Source: Petroclostridium xylanilyticum (GTDB taxonomy: Bacteria; Bacillota; Clostridia; SK-Y3). From it: a stretch of 64,000 nt of DNA. A program made the position numbers and the translations under genes. Numbering within the stretch: the stretch's first letter is position 1; every line of letters starts with the position of its first letter. The notes below the pieces were generated by a model. That model was not told the origin of the DNA and made no database searches. It worked only from the letters and a program-made list of their open reading frames with translations. This document shows, in pieces, positions 46,554 to 56,465 of this stretch. The DNA is taken from contig NZ_NPML01000013.1 in the NCBI RefSeq assembly GCF_002252565.1, positions 186,001-250,000 of the forward strand. Reading direction: 5' to 3'.

Positions 46554-46742
46554 CTAGCTTAATAGCATAATAAATTCACCATTAACAACTTTACCAAACC
46601 ATCTTTCAAAGCGGTTCAGTACCACAAGCAAGACTGGCATTAGACCTTTCCCGCTTGACGTATTAAAGTGTACAGTGACTGTGTCGCCCGGTTTCATGAA
46701 TCGGACATTCTCCGCAGAAATTCCCCAACTCCAGGTTGGCAA
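46554..46742 (-). CDS. Unidentified 62-codon frame upstream of rpsJ, possibly a gene remnant
   Basis: A TTG-start frame with no convincing ribosome site. The product contains ENVRFMKPGDTVTVHF, recalling the MVMPGDNV region of EF-Tu domain III, then GLMPVLLVV and GKVVNGEFIMLL. EF-Tu normally lies directly ahead of rpsJ, so this might be a decayed tuf fragment. The resemblance is short and could be chance. Weakly supported. Confidence 0.3.
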   Translation of the reverse strand: MPTWSWGISAENVRFMKPGDTVTVHFNTSSGKGLMPVLLVVLNRFERWFGKVVNGEFIMLLS

Positions 46743-47136
46743 CCTTCTACATCATCGTATGTCATGTCACAACTATTATATAGTACACGATTAGCGCAAA
46801 TTTTGCAAGGGTTTTTTGAAATTTTTTTAAATATTAGCTCGGAGTTCTGGGTTTGGAGCTCGGAGAAGTCTCTTTAAATCTTAAAGTCTAAAAAATTTGT
46901 TAATTAATTAAGTTAATCTTTCACTTATTTTGTAACCTTGATTAAATTATTGGTTTGATTTGTGGATAACACTATATATAGAATAGATACAGTAGACAGT
47001 ACAAAATATATAATGTATAGTATAAATAATCAGGAATCGGAAGTTTTGAGACTTATTAAAGTATTCATAAAAATTGAATTATTTTCTCCGAGCTCCGATC
47101 TCCTAACCCCAAACTAAAATAAGGAGCTATATTTGT
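46743..47136. other. Divergent region between the S10 leader and rluA paralogue 2
   Basis: 394 bp. An inverted pair of AGCTCCG/AACTCCA-type heptamer arrays (46836-46867 and 47086-47117) flanks an AT-rich stretch of about 220 bp. The right array directly precedes the AAGGAGCT ribosome site at about 47121. Nothing else recognised. Confidence 0.55.
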
Positions 47137-48090
47137 ATGAGAAGCATAACAGTAAAGCCAAACGACGCTAACCAGCGTATCGACAAATTCCTTCAAAAAT
47201 ATTTTAAAACTATGCCATTAGGAATGATTTATAAATGCATTAGAAAGAAGAGAGTTAAGGTTAACGGCAAAAAAGTTGAGATTAATTATAAATTGGTTGA
47301 AAATGATATTATTGACTTGTATATTAATGATGAATTTTTCAAAGAAACAGCCCAACAAGATATATTTAAAATTGTCAAACCAAATATCGATATTATTTAT
47401 GAGGATGAAAACATTATACTTATAGACAAAAAACCCGGCATGGTAGTGCACCCTGATGAAAAGGAACAGGTAGATACTTTAATTAACCATATTAAAAGCT
47501 ATTTATATAACAAGAAGGAATATCTGCCTGAACATGAAAACACATTTGCTCCTTCCCTCTGCAACAGAATTGACCGGAATACAGGGGGGATTGTAATAGC
47601 AGCAAAGAATGCTGAAGCTTTAAGAATTGTTAATGAAAAAATAAAAAGCAAAGAGATAAGAAAATTCTATCTTTGTATTGTTCGGGGGATTCTCCAAAAA
47701 AAGACAGGCAGCCAGACTGACTACCTGATAAAAGACCATTCTTTAAATAAGGTATTTATTTCAAATAAACCTGAGACAGGCGGAAAAGAAATTATAACGA
47801 AATATAAAGTATTAAAAGAAAAAAACAATATGAGTTTATTGGAGGTCGAGTTGATTACCGGAAGAACTCACCAAATCCGTGCACATCTTGCATCCATCGG
47901 GCATCCGCTTATAGGGGATGACAAGTATGGAGATAAAAACTTTAATCGGTCAATGGGCTTTAAGTATCAGGCTTTGTATTCCTATAAATTGTATTTTGAT
48001 TTCACAAGTGATGCAGGAATTTTGAACTATTTAAAAGGAAAGGTTTTTGAATTAAAAGAAGTAGGATTTGCAAAGAAGTTTTTATCTTAA
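47137..48090 (+). CDS. RluA family pseudouridine synthase, paralogue 2
   Basis: 317 aa, paralogous over its full length to the gene at 27574. N-terminal S4-like domain, then the catalytic segment CNRIDRNTGG, where the usual HRLD reads NRID; the aspartate is kept. The end LITGRTHQIRAHLASIGHPL is typical. ATG has AAGGAGCTA upstream, and the leader shows the same heptamer type as paralogue 1, which suggests duplication of the gene with its leader. Target uridine unknown. Confidence 0.9.
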   Translation: MRSITVKPNDANQRIDKFLQKYFKTMPLGMIYKCIRKKRVKVNGKKVEINYKLVENDIIDLYINDEFFKETAQQDIFKIVKPNIDIIYEDENIILIDKKPGMVVHPDEKEQVDTLINHIKSYLYNKKEYLPEHENTFAPSLCNRIDRNTGGIVIAAKNAEALRIVNEKIKSKEIRKFYLCIVRGILQKKTGSQTDYLIKDHSLNKVFISNKPETGGKEIITKYKVLKEKNNMSLLEVELITGRTHQIRAHLASIGHPLIGDDKYGDKNFNRSMGFKYQALYSYKLYFDFTSDAGILNYLKGKVFELKEVGFAKKFLS

Positions 48091-48713
48091 TGGCAAGGAT
48101 TTAAAAGCTGGCTTTCAACTTTGGAACTGCCTAATGCTTCTAAGGGTTATACCTGCGAATTTATTGAACTTTGTTGTAGCCTTGCTTGCGCTATATTATG
48201 TGAAAGCTTTTAGTAATCTTTTGTGAAAAATTTATAAAGGTACTCTTGATTTTTTGTACGATTTTCTGGTAAAATTATCATGTAGTAACGTTCCATATTT
48301 TATATCTTTTCCCATACGTTTGTTTTTATCTTTTAGATTTTTTTGCTTAATCCTACTTTAGAAAAGTCTAAAAGCATGCTAATGTAAATTTTTTACAAAT
48401 TTTTAAATTATAATAAATTATTTTTTTAACGAATTTTTAACTTACATTTAATAATATTTTTATTTTAAATGTATATTATTTCAATATATTGGTTTATTTT
48501 ACTGAAAAAATTATATATTTTATATTTATATGATTATAAAAGAAACTGGTAGGGGAGGTACAGTAATAATAAAATCTTTTTATTGAAAATTAATATGGTA
48601 GGCTTTGTTGATAAATAGGAAATTAGTCTTTTCACAAAAAACATGATTTCCTTTATATTAAAAATAACTGGGAAAAATAGCATAAAATTTATATAAATTA
48701 AGGAGGACATATA
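48091..48713. other. 623-bp non-coding region before glgC
   Basis: Very AT-rich in its right half. Near 48247-48276, TTGATT and TAAAAT with an 18-bp spacer could be a promoter. AGGAAAT near 48618 and ATTTCCT near 48648 could pair in the glgC leader. No open frame, repeat family or known riboswitch recognised. Confidence 0.45.
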
Positions 48714-49961
48714 ATGCGAAATAAAGAATGTATTGCTATGATTTTAGCCGGAGGCCAGGGCAGCAGGCTAGGAGTTCTTACCAAAAAGCTAGCTAAACCG
48801 GCCGTTCCATTTGGGGGTAAATATCGTATTATTGATTTTACGCTTAGTAACTGTACCAATTCTAACATTGATACCGTAGGAGTGCTTACTCAGTACCAGC
48901 CTTTGGTCTTAAATTCATATATAGGAATTGGAAGCCCTTGGGATCTGGATAGAAGGGATGGCGGTGTGTCTGTGCTTCCTCCTTATGTAAGACAAAAAGG
49001 TGGCGAATGGTATAAAGGAACTGCCAATGCTATTTATCAAAATATAGATTTTATCGATCGCTATAGCCCTCAATATGTCCTTATTTTATCCGGAGACCAC
49101 ATCTATAAAATGGATTATTCTCTAATGCTGGATTATCATAAAGAAAAAGGTGCAGATGCTACTATCTCAGTTATAGAAGTGCCTTGGGAAGAAGCAAGTC
49201 GTTTTGGAATCATGAATACCGATGAAAATAAAAGAATAAAAAGTTTTGAAGAAAAACCCAAAATTCCTAAAAGTAATTTAGCGTCCATGGGCGTTTACAT
49301 ATTCACCTGGGAAGTACTTAGAAAATACCTCATTGAAGATGAACAAGACCCTGCATCAAGTAATGATTTTGGAAAAAATATAATTCCTAAAATGCTAAAT
49401 GATAAACAGAAGATGTATGCCTATCCTTTTAACGGCTACTGGAAGGATGTTGGGACTATCGAAAGTTTATGGGAAGCTAATATGGACCTGCTGTCCGACC
49501 ATCCAAAACTAGACCTTTATGATCCTGAATGGAGAATCTATTCTGTCAATCCAACCCAACCACCAAATTACATCGGGCCTACAGCAAAAGTACGTCGTTC
49601 TTTGATTAATGAAGGCTGTATGGTGTTTGGTGAAGTAGAAAATTCTGTGTTGTTTCCCGGAGTTTATGTTGGAACAGGCACAAAAATCATAAACTCGGTT
49701 ATTATGCCCAATGTAAAAATTGGATGCAACGTTAAAATCGAAAATACAATTATCGGGGAGGAAACCATTATATCCGACGGCTGCCAGATTGGGTGTGCAG
49801 AAGGTAATGACATCCGGTATAGTACCAGGACCGGATACCCCCAAATTACAGTAATAGGAGAACACCTCATTATTCCAAAAAATTCAAGAATTGAAAAAAA
49901 CTCTATGGTAAGTATAGAAAATGATGAGATATATCAGATAAGATCATCTAATGTGTCGTAA
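48714..49961 (+). CDS. glgC: Glucose-1-phosphate adenylyltransferase
   Basis: Makes ADP-glucose, the first committed step of glycogen synthesis. 415 aa. Nucleotide-binding [20 protein letters not shown] at about 11-30, then [14 protein letters not shown]. The C-terminal part is a left-handed beta-helix of hexapeptide repeats ([20 protein letters not shown]). ATG has AAGGAGGAC upstream. First gene of glgC-glgD-glgA-glgP. Confidence 0.96.
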   Translation: MRNKECIAMILAGGQGSRLGVLTKKLAKPAVPFGGKYRIIDFTLSNCTNSNIDTVGVLTQYQPLVLNSYIGIGSPWDLDRRDGGVSVLPPYVRQKGGEWYKGTANAIYQNIDFIDRYSPQYVLILSGDHIYKMDYSLMLDYHKEKGADATISVIEVPWEEASRFGIMNTDENKRIKSFEEKPKIPKSNLASMGVYIFTWEVLRKYLIEDEQDPASSNDFGKNIIPKMLNDKQKMYAYPFNGYWKDVGTIESLWEANMDLLSDHPKLDLYDPEWRIYSVNPTQPPNYIGPTAKVRRSLINEGCMVFGEVENSVLFPGVYVGTGTKIINSVIMPNVKIGCNVKIENTIIGEETIISDGCQIGCAEGNDIRYSTRTGYPQITVIGEHLIIPKNSRIEKNSMVSIENDEIYQIRSSNVS

Positions 49962-49962
49962 A

Positions 49963-50064
49963 AAGCTCGGAGTTGGGAGTTTAGAGTTCGGAGTTTGCAA
50001 GTTATGAGTTCACGTTAGAAACTCGGCACAATTCTCCGTGCTCTTGATTCCAAACTCCAAGCTA
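49963..50064. repeat. AACTCCG-type heptamers between glgC and glgD
   Basis: GGAGTTGGGAGTTTAGAGTT-type units (49969-49996) and inverted CCAAACTCCAAGCT (50050-50063) face each other across about 55 bp. The right part lies immediately before the AAGGAG site of glgD and is complementary to it. Confidence 0.65.
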
Positions 50065-50085
50065 TATTTAAGGAGTGATATAAGT

Positions 50086-51204
50086 ATGATGAGAAACGTT
50101 TTGGGAATTATTAACAATACAAAAAATGATGAATTTTTAAAGGAAATTACATATAACCGTTCTATTGCTTCTGTCCCCATTGGCGGCAGATATCGTTTGA
50201 TTGATTTTGTACTTTCAAATATGGTGAATTCGGGAATACAAAATATCGGAATTCTTGTACAAAACAAGTATCGTTCTTTGCTCGACCATTTGCGTTCCGG
50301 TAAGGAATGGGATTTAGACAGAAAAAGAGATGGATTATTTATACTCCCCCCCTCCCCCAGTTATCCTGTACCAATTCGCAAAGGTGATTTAGAAAACTTC
50401 TATAATAATTTAAGCCATTTTTCCAGAAGCAGGCAGAAATATGTAATAATCTCCGGAACAGATGTGGTTTGCAACATTGATTATACGAATGCTTTTAACT
50501 TTCACCAGGAAATGGATGCTGATATTACAATCATCTATAATGAAGTAGACAAAGATGGCGAAGACTTGACTCAATGTATCGTGCTTGATATAGCAAAGAA
50601 TAACCGCATCATTGGTATGGAGGTCAATCCTGTTAATATAAAAAATAATAAAATTTCAATGGAAATGTATATAATGAAAAAGAATTTATTAATAGACCTG
50701 ATAGATGAATGCGTTTCCAGGGGTAATTATGATTTTGTAAAGGATGCCATTATCAAAAACATTGACCAGTTAAAAATGTACGGATATCCTCATCAAGGGT
50801 ATGTCGCCAGAATCAACTCCATCCAAAGTTATTACAAGCATAATATGGATTTGCTTAGTCCTGCAGTCTGGAAAGATTTATTCTTTAATTCAGGCTTAAT
50901 TTATACAAAAGTAAAAGACCAGGCACCGGCAAAATATATGGACAATGCAGAAGTTAAAAATGCTTTGGTAGCTAACGAATGTATCATAGAAGGAAAAGTT
51001 GAAAACAGCGTACTATTTAGGGGGGTGCGCATCCACAAAGGGGTTCATATCAAAAATAGCATTATTATGGAAAAGTGTAATATTGAAGAAAATTCAGTAC
51101 TTGAAAATGTAATCCTGGATAAGGAAGTTCATATTAGCAAAGGGAAAAAAATAATCGGTGTACCGGGCTATCCTGTAGTAATCGAAAAGAAAACAGCAAT
51201 ATAA
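50086..51204 (+). CDS. glgD: GlgD, GlgC-like subunit of ADP-glucose pyrophosphorylase
   Basis: 372 aa from the ATG at 50086 (AAGGAG site); the frame starts earlier in repeat DNA. Same nucleotidyltransferase plus beta-helix layout as GlgC. The glycine-rich GGQGSRL loop is missing: NNTKNDEFLKEITYNRSIAS stands in its place before VPIGGRYRLIDFVLSN. This is typical of Firmicute GlgD, which raises GlgC activity in a mixed oligomer rather than acting alone. Confidence 0.93.
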   Translation: MMRNVLGIINNTKNDEFLKEITYNRSIASVPIGGRYRLIDFVLSNMVNSGIQNIGILVQNKYRSLLDHLRSGKEWDLDRKRDGLFILPPSPSYPVPIRKGDLENFYNNLSHFSRSRQKYVIISGTDVVCNIDYTNAFNFHQEMDADITIIYNEVDKDGEDLTQCIVLDIAKNNRIIGMEVNPVNIKNNKISMEMYIMKKNLLIDLIDECVSRGNYDFVKDAIIKNIDQLKMYGYPHQGYVARINSIQSYYKHNMDLLSPAVWKDLFFNSGLIYTKVKDQAPAKYMDNAEVKNALVANECIIEGKVENSVLFRGVRIHKGVHIKNSIIMEKCNIEENSVLENVILDKEVHISKGKKIIGVPGYPVVIEKKTAI

Positions 51205-51231
51205 AGCTACAATAAAAGAGGAGGTAAACAA

Positions 51232-52662
51232 ATGAGAATACTCTTTGCGGCATCAGAAGGAATTCCTTTTGTAAAAGGAGGAATACAATCTGATATGATT
51301 GGTTACTTACCCAAGGAATTAAAAAAACAAAAGATTGATGTGCGGGTAATATTACCAAATTACGGAGATATTCCACTACAACTAAGAGAGAGAATGGCTT
51401 GGAAAAAGAACTTCACCGTTCCTCTTGCCTGGAGAAATCAATTTTGTGACCTTCAGGAATTGATATACGATGAGATTCCATATTATTTTATCGATAGTAA
51501 GTATTACTTTAATAGAGAAGGTTTATACGGCTTCGATGACGATGCCGAACGTTATGCATTCTTTTGCCGTGCAGTACTCGAAGCACTTCCCCATCTTGAC
51601 TTTCAGCCTCAAATCATTCACTGTCACGATTGGCAGACAGGAATGATTAGTGTGTTTTTAAAAACTCATTATAATGAAAATCCGTTTTATAAAAACATTC
51701 GGACAGTTTTTACCATCCACAACTTAAATAATCAAGGAATATTCTCTAAAGAAATATTAGGTGACCTGTTAAGTTTAGGAGAAGAATATTTTACAATGGA
51801 AACGCTTGAATTCTATGGTCAGTTAAGTTATATGAAGGGCGGCCTATCGTTTTCGGATGTCCTTACTACAGTTAGTAAAACTTATGCAGAAGAAATTCAA
51901 AGTTCATATTTTGGTAAAAATTTAGATGGCTTTTTAAGAAAAAGACAGAAAGATTTATACGGAATATCTAATGGCATCGATTATAATGTTTATAATCCTG
52001 CTACTGATCCTTATATTTTCACTACTTATCAGAGATCTTTGAAGAAAAAAATGGAAAATAAAACAAAGTTACAAAAACTTCTGAATTTACCTGTAAAAAA
52101 AGATATTCCCTTAATTGCTGTCATTTCTCCTTTCAACATATCAAGAGGCATAGATATGATAATATCCGGAATAGAAGAACTTCTTACAATGGATATACAA
52201 ATGGTCATAATGGGAAAAGGAGACGGCAAGTATGAAATGCAATTAATGCATGCTGCTAAACAATATCCTGATAAAGTATCTGTTAATATTTCTCTAGACG
52301 AGTCCCTCGCACGTAAAATTTATGCGGCATCAGATATGTTTCTTATTCCATCTCTTATTGAACCGTGTTGTATTAAACAACTTATTGCTTTACGTTACGG
52401 AAGTATTCCTATTGTTAGCGAAACCGGTAGTTTGAAAGATACTATACAACCTTTTGATGTAAATACCGGCGAAGGTAATGGGTTTAAATTTACAGGTTAT
52501 AAACTGCGAGATATGATAGAGGTTACCAAAAAAGCGATTAATATGTTTTATAACAAAGAATTGTGGTATAAAATTATTAAAAATGCTATGAAGACCAACT
52601 ATGGCTGGGATAAAACAGCAAAGCAATATTATAATCTGTATGAGTTTTTATTAGATAAATAA
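51232..52662 (+). CDS. glgA: Glycogen synthase-like glycosyltransferase (GT5), divergent
   Basis: Expected to transfer glucose from ADP-glucose to glycogen. 476 aa, GT5 length. The N-terminal ADP-glucose motif, usually KxGGLADV, reads KGGIQSDMIG here, so one glycine is lost. Other GT5 features: IIHCHDWQTG, ISNGIDYNVYNP, and the C-terminal EPCCIKQLIALRYGSIPIV with the acidic EP pair. The usual SRLxxQKG block reads SPFNISRGIDM. Membership is clear from context and fold; activity should not be assumed. Confidence 0.85.
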   Translation: MRILFAASEGIPFVKGGIQSDMIGYLPKELKKQKIDVRVILPNYGDIPLQLRERMAWKKNFTVPLAWRNQFCDLQELIYDEIPYYFIDSKYYFNREGLYGFDDDAERYAFFCRAVLEALPHLDFQPQIIHCHDWQTGMISVFLKTHYNENPFYKNIRTVFTIHNLNNQGIFSKEILGDLLSLGEEYFTMETLEFYGQLSYMKGGLSFSDVLTTVSKTYAEEIQSSYFGKNLDGFLRKRQKDLYGISNGIDYNVYNPATDPYIFTTYQRSLKKKMENKTKLQKLLNLPVKKDIPLIAVISPFNISRGIDMIISGIEELLTMDIQMVIMGKGDGKYEMQLMHAAKQYPDKVSVNISLDESLARKIYAASDMFLIPSLIEPCCIKQLIALRYGSIPIVSETGSLKDTIQPFDVNTGEGNGFKFTGYKLRDMIEVTKKAINMFYNKELWYKIIKNAMKTNYGWDKTAKQYYNLYEFLLDK

Positions 52663-52677
52663 TCTTCGGAGGATTTT

Positions 52678-55113
52678 ATGACTATTAGCAAAGAAAACTT
52701 TAAAAAGACTTTTTTAGAAAAATTAGCGACAATGTATGGAAAAAGTATTGAAGAAGCATCTGATATAGATAAATACATGGCATTAGCAAGCTTAGTCCGC
52801 GATTACATCAATAAAAAATGGGTACAAACAAATAAACAGTATATGGAAAGTGGTGAAAAAGAGGTATACTATTTTTCACTGGAATTCTTACTGGGCAAAC
52901 TGCTGGGCTCTAACCTTCTCAATATGCAGCTTACAGAATTATGCAAAGAAGTATTGGCAGAATTAAATATTGATATTAATGAGATTGAGAATTTAGAATC
53001 GGATGCGGGGCTGGGTAATGGCGGACTTGGCAGATTGGCAGCTTGTTTTCTTGATTCCCTCGCCTCCCTCCATTTACCTGGCCACGGCTGTGGCATAAGA
53101 TACAAATACGGCCTTTTTGAGCAAAAGATTGTAGACGGCTACCAGGTTGAACTGCCTGATAATTGGCTGAGGGACGGAAATGTCTGGGAGATCCGTAAGC
53201 CTGATAAAGCGGTTGAAGTAAAATTCGGAGGCAATGTAAAAGTTGATAATGTGGATGGAAGACTGACATTTACCCATGAAAATTATGAAAGTGTCCTGGC
53301 CGTCCCCTATGATATTCCTATTGCCGGGTACAACAACAATACCGTCAATACTCTTAGGCTCTGGAGCGCCGAAGCGGCCAAAAAAGACTTTGATTTTTCA
53401 TCTTTCAGCCGCGGCGATTACATGAAAGCTGTTGAATATAAATACTCTGTTGAGGCAATCTCCCAGGTCCTCTACCCTGACGATAGTTACTATGAAAATA
53501 GAGTATTGAGGCTTAAACAGCAATATTTCTTTGTTTCTGCAGGCTTACAAAGCATTGTACGCAGGTATAAGAAAAAATATAAATCCTTTTCCCATTTTTC
53601 TGATAAAATTGCAATCCACATTAACGATACTCATCCTACTCTGGCAATACCCGAACTAATGCGCATTCTAATGGATGAAGAAGGTATGGGATGGGATGAT
53701 GCATGGAAGATTACTACCAATGCCATATCCTATACTAACCACACCATTATGTCTGAAGCCTTAGAAAAATGGCCTATAGAGACATTGAGGTCTTTATTGC
53801 CCAGGATTTATATGATTATCCATGAAATTAATGAAAGATTCTGCAGGGAACTGTGGAACAAATATCCGGGAGATTGGGACAGAATAAGCAGAATGGCAGT
53901 TATAGCCGATGGATATGTAAAAATGGCTCATCTGGCCGTCGTAGGAAGCTATAGCGTAAATGGCGTGGCTAAAATTCATACCAGAATTCTGAAACAGGAA
54001 GTTATGAAAGATTTCCATGACTTTTACCCCTATAAGTTCAATAATAAGACAAATGGGATCACCCATAGAAGGTGGCTCTTGAAAGCCAACCCTCTTCTAT
54101 CCAGCCTTATAACCGATACAATTGGTCCAAGCTGGATTAACCATCCATGGGACCTTATCAATTTAATTAAGTATGCAGATAATTCTTCATTCCAGGATGA
54201 ACTCGCAAAAGTCAAGTTACAGAACAAAAGCAGCCTCGCAAAACTAATCAAGGATAAGTATAACCTGGATATAGACATCCATTCCATCTTTGACGTACAG
54301 GTAAAACGAATACATGCCTATAAGAGACAGCTGCTGAATGTGTTTCATATTATGGATTTATATAACCGGGTGCGTGAAAATCCTTACCTGGATATAACGC
54401 CACGTACCTTTATCTTTGGAGGCAAAGCTGCTCCTGGTTATTATTTGGCTAAACTAACCATCAAACTTATAAATACATTAGCTAGTGTAATTAATAACGA
54501 CAAAACCATTCAAGATAAAATTAAAGTAGTATTTTTAGAAAACTATTCTGTATCTCTTGCCGAAATGGTTTTTCCTGCATCCGATGTCAGTGAGCAGATT
54601 TCAACGGCAAGTAAAGAAGCATCCGGAACGGGGAATATGAAGTTTATGATGAACGGTGCTGTAACCATTGGTACTCTGGACGGTGCGAACATTGAAATTA
54701 AAGATGAAGTAGGAAATGATAATATCTTTATCTTTGGTCTTACTGCAGATGAGGTACTTAATTTCTATCATTATGGCGGATATAATGCATGGGACATATA
54801 CAACAGCGATTCAAGAGTAAAAACAATCCTCAACCAGTTAATCAATGGGTTCCTCCCCAATGCCAACGATGAATTTAAAAATATATTTAACTACCTACTC
54901 TATAACAATGATGAATTTTTCGTACTAAAGGATTTTTCAGCCTATGTCGATACCCAAAACAGGCTGGATCATAGGTTTAGAAATAAAAGCAAATGGCTGA
55001 CAATGGGTGTACACAACATCGCCCATTCAGGTAAATTCTCCAGCGATGGAACCATTAATGAGTATGCAGTGGGGATATGGAAGATTAAGCCGGTTTTTAT
55101 TAGTGAGGAGTAA
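52678..55113 (+). CDS. glgP: Glycogen phosphorylase
   Basis: Releases glucose-1-phosphate from glycogen. 811 aa, normal length. DAGLGNGGLGRLAACFLDSL in the N-terminal half, and the PLP-binding lysine in EASGTGNMKFMMNGAVTIG near residue 660. GAG GATT region upstream supplies the ribosome site (TCGGAGG). It lies 15 bp after glgA, so synthesis and breakdown genes are transcribed together. No branching-enzyme gene glgB is present in the cluster. Confidence 0.97.
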   Translation: MTISKENFKKTFLEKLATMYGKSIEEASDIDKYMALASLVRDYINKKWVQTNKQYMESGEKEVYYFSLEFLLGKLLGSNLLNMQLTELCKEVLAELNIDINEIENLESDAGLGNGGLGRLAACFLDSLASLHLPGHGCGIRYKYGLFEQKIVDGYQVELPDNWLRDGNVWEIRKPDKAVEVKFGGNVKVDNVDGRLTFTHENYESVLAVPYDIPIAGYNNNTVNTLRLWSAEAAKKDFDFSSFSRGDYMKAVEYKYSVEAISQVLYPDDSYYENRVLRLKQQYFFVSAGLQSIVRRYKKKYKSFSHFSDKIAIHINDTHPTLAIPELMRILMDEEGMGWDDAWKITTNAISYTNHTIMSEALEKWPIETLRSLLPRIYMIIHEINERFCRELWNKYPGDWDRISRMAVIADGYVKMAHLAVVGSYSVNGVAKIHTRILKQEVMKDFHDFYPYKFNNKTNGITHRRWLLKANPLLSSLITDTIGPSWINHPWDLINLIKYADNSSFQDELAKVKLQNKSSLAKLIKDKYNLDIDIHSIFDVQVKRIHAYKRQLLNVFHIMDLYNRVRENPYLDITPRTFIFGGKAAPGYYLAKLTIKLINTLASVINNDKTIQDKIKVVFLENYSVSLAEMVFPASDVSEQISTASKEASGTGNMKFMMNGAVTIGTLDGANIEIKDEVGNDNIFIFGLTADEVLNFYHYGGYNAWDIYNSDSRVKTILNQLINGFLPNANDEFKNIFNYLLYNNDEFFVLKDFSAYVDTQNRLDHRFRNKSKWLTMGVHNIAHSGKFSSDGTINEYAVGIWKIKPVFISEE

Positions 55114-55160
55114 GGAGTGGAGAGGGGGAAACAAAAATTTCCTGCCCCACTCTCCACTAT
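55105..55160. repeat. Inverted AGTGGAG-type repeat between glgP and glpX
   Basis: AGTGGAGAGGGGG and CCCCACTCTCCACT face each other with a loop of about 15 nt, between two convergent genes. It may act as a two-way transcription end, though it lacks a T-run. The upstream GTGAGGAGTAAGGAGTGGAG shows the 7-bp period. Confidence 0.65.
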
Positions 55161-56156
55161 TCAAATGTTCGTTTCTAATTTTAATTCTTTTGAAGGGATA
55201 GTCTTATACTTCAGGTTATGGTCCGCTTGTATGTACCGTATCGTTTTTGTCTTGTTCCTCATAACAAGAGAATGGGAAATTGCTTTGGAGCCGGTGAATT
55301 TTATTCCGGGCAGTAAGTCACCGTCGGTAATTCCCGTACAGGCAAAAATGATATTTTGTCCTCTGGCCAGATCTTTTGCAAAATATACTTTATTTACATC
55401 ATACCCGCTTACAAATACTTTTTCCATCTCCTTTTCATCTCTAGGCGCAAGTTTTACCTGCAAATCTCCATCCATACACCTGATCGCTGCCGCAGCAAGT
55501 ACAGCCTCCGGTGACCCACCTATCCCCAGATATAAATCAATTCTCCCATCTTCTATGCAGGTGGCTATGGCTGCTGCCACATCTCCATCGGTAATGAGCT
55601 TTATCCTTGCACCACATTCCCTGACTTCCTTTATATACTCTGCATGTCTTTCCCGGTCTAGAATTGCAACAGTCAATTCATGCACCGTTTTGTTCAATCT
55701 TGCAGCTGCAACCTTGAGGTTTTCCCTAATGCTGCAATCTATGTCAATAAATCCTTTTAGCTTTGGACCATAAGCAAGTTTTTTTACATAGAAACACGGC
55801 AAGTAAGCAATTGAATCCTTCTCACCTACTGCAATAACCGCCAGCGCGTTAGGGAGACCATTTGCTACAAGCCGGGTACCGTCTATCGGGTCAACAGCAA
55901 TATCCACTTCTGGGGCATTATCAGCCCAACTTCCAACTTGTTCACCAATATACAGCATTGGTGCCTCATCCTTTTCCCCTTCACCTATCACTATGCGTCC
56001 TTTTATGTCCAACAAATCCAGCATACCTCTCATACCATCTACGGCAGCTTTGTCAGCGTTATTTTTATCTCCGTTTCCCATCCAGCGGCTTGCCTTTAGT
56101 GCAGCAACCTCGGTTACCCTAACCATATTTAGAGAAATATCCCTCTGCAAATCCAA
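55161..56156 (-). CDS. glpX: Fructose-1,6-bisphosphatase, class II
   Basis: Gluconeogenic phosphatase of the lithium-sensitive superfamily, 331 aa. GRIVIGEGEKDEAPMLYIGE and the metal-binding VDPIDGTRLVANGL segment are diagnostic. Conserved IGGSPEAVLAAAAIRCMDG follows. ATG has GGAGGGTTT upstream. Convergent with the glycogen operon; its product feeds glucose phosphates towards GlgC. Confidence 0.96.
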   Translation of the reverse strand: MDLQRDISLNMVRVTEVAALKASRWMGNGDKNNADKAAVDGMRGMLDLLDIKGRIVIGEGEKDEAPMLYIGEQVGSWADNAPEVDIAVDPIDGTRLVANGLPNALAVIAVGEKDSIAYLPCFYVKKLAYGPKLKGFIDIDCSIRENLKVAAARLNKTVHELTVAILDRERHAEYIKEVRECGARIKLITDGDVAAAIATCIEDGRIDLYLGIGGSPEAVLAAAAIRCMDGDLQVKLAPRDEKEMEKVFVSGYDVNKVYFAKDLARGQNIIFACTGITDGDLLPGIKFTGSKAISHSLVMRNKTKTIRYIQADHNLKYKTIPSKELKLETNI

Positions 56157-56330
56157 ATGAAACCCTCCAATTAGTTATTTTTTTCCATATATTAACTTTA
56201 GCTACTTTTATTATATTCTTCTTGATGATTATTAGTCAAGAAAACTACATTATTTTAAATATTAAAATAACTTTATTGAGTAATGAAACAAGTATAAAGA
56301 CTAATATAATTTTCTATAGGAGGGATGTGA

Positions 56331-56435
56331 ATGAGTAAAGAGAATGAAAAAGTGTATATTGCTACAAGAATTTTTGATAAGGAGGGAGAGAAAATAGAAG
56401 AAACTATTTATGAAACGATTATAAGGGAGCGGTGA
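56331..56435 (+). CDS. Small 34-codon gene of unknown function
   Basis: Too short for usual gene finding, but it has an AGGAGGGATGTGA ribosome site, an ATG at 56331 and a hairpin terminator at 56466-56500. The product is highly charged: it starts MSKENEKVYIATRIFDKEGE and ends ETIIRER, with no membrane segment. The pattern of a well-spaced site, a short frame and a terminator supports a real peptide gene, but conservation cannot be judged here. Confidence 0.5.
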   Translation: MSKENEKVYIATRIFDKEGEKIEETIYETIIRER

Positions 56436-56465
56436 AGATAAATAAAGAATTAAAAACTAATAAAT

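Noticed and set aside
52869-53277. Minus-strand frames opposite glgP
   Set aside because: Antisense shadows in a long conserved gene, with no ribosome sites or similarity.
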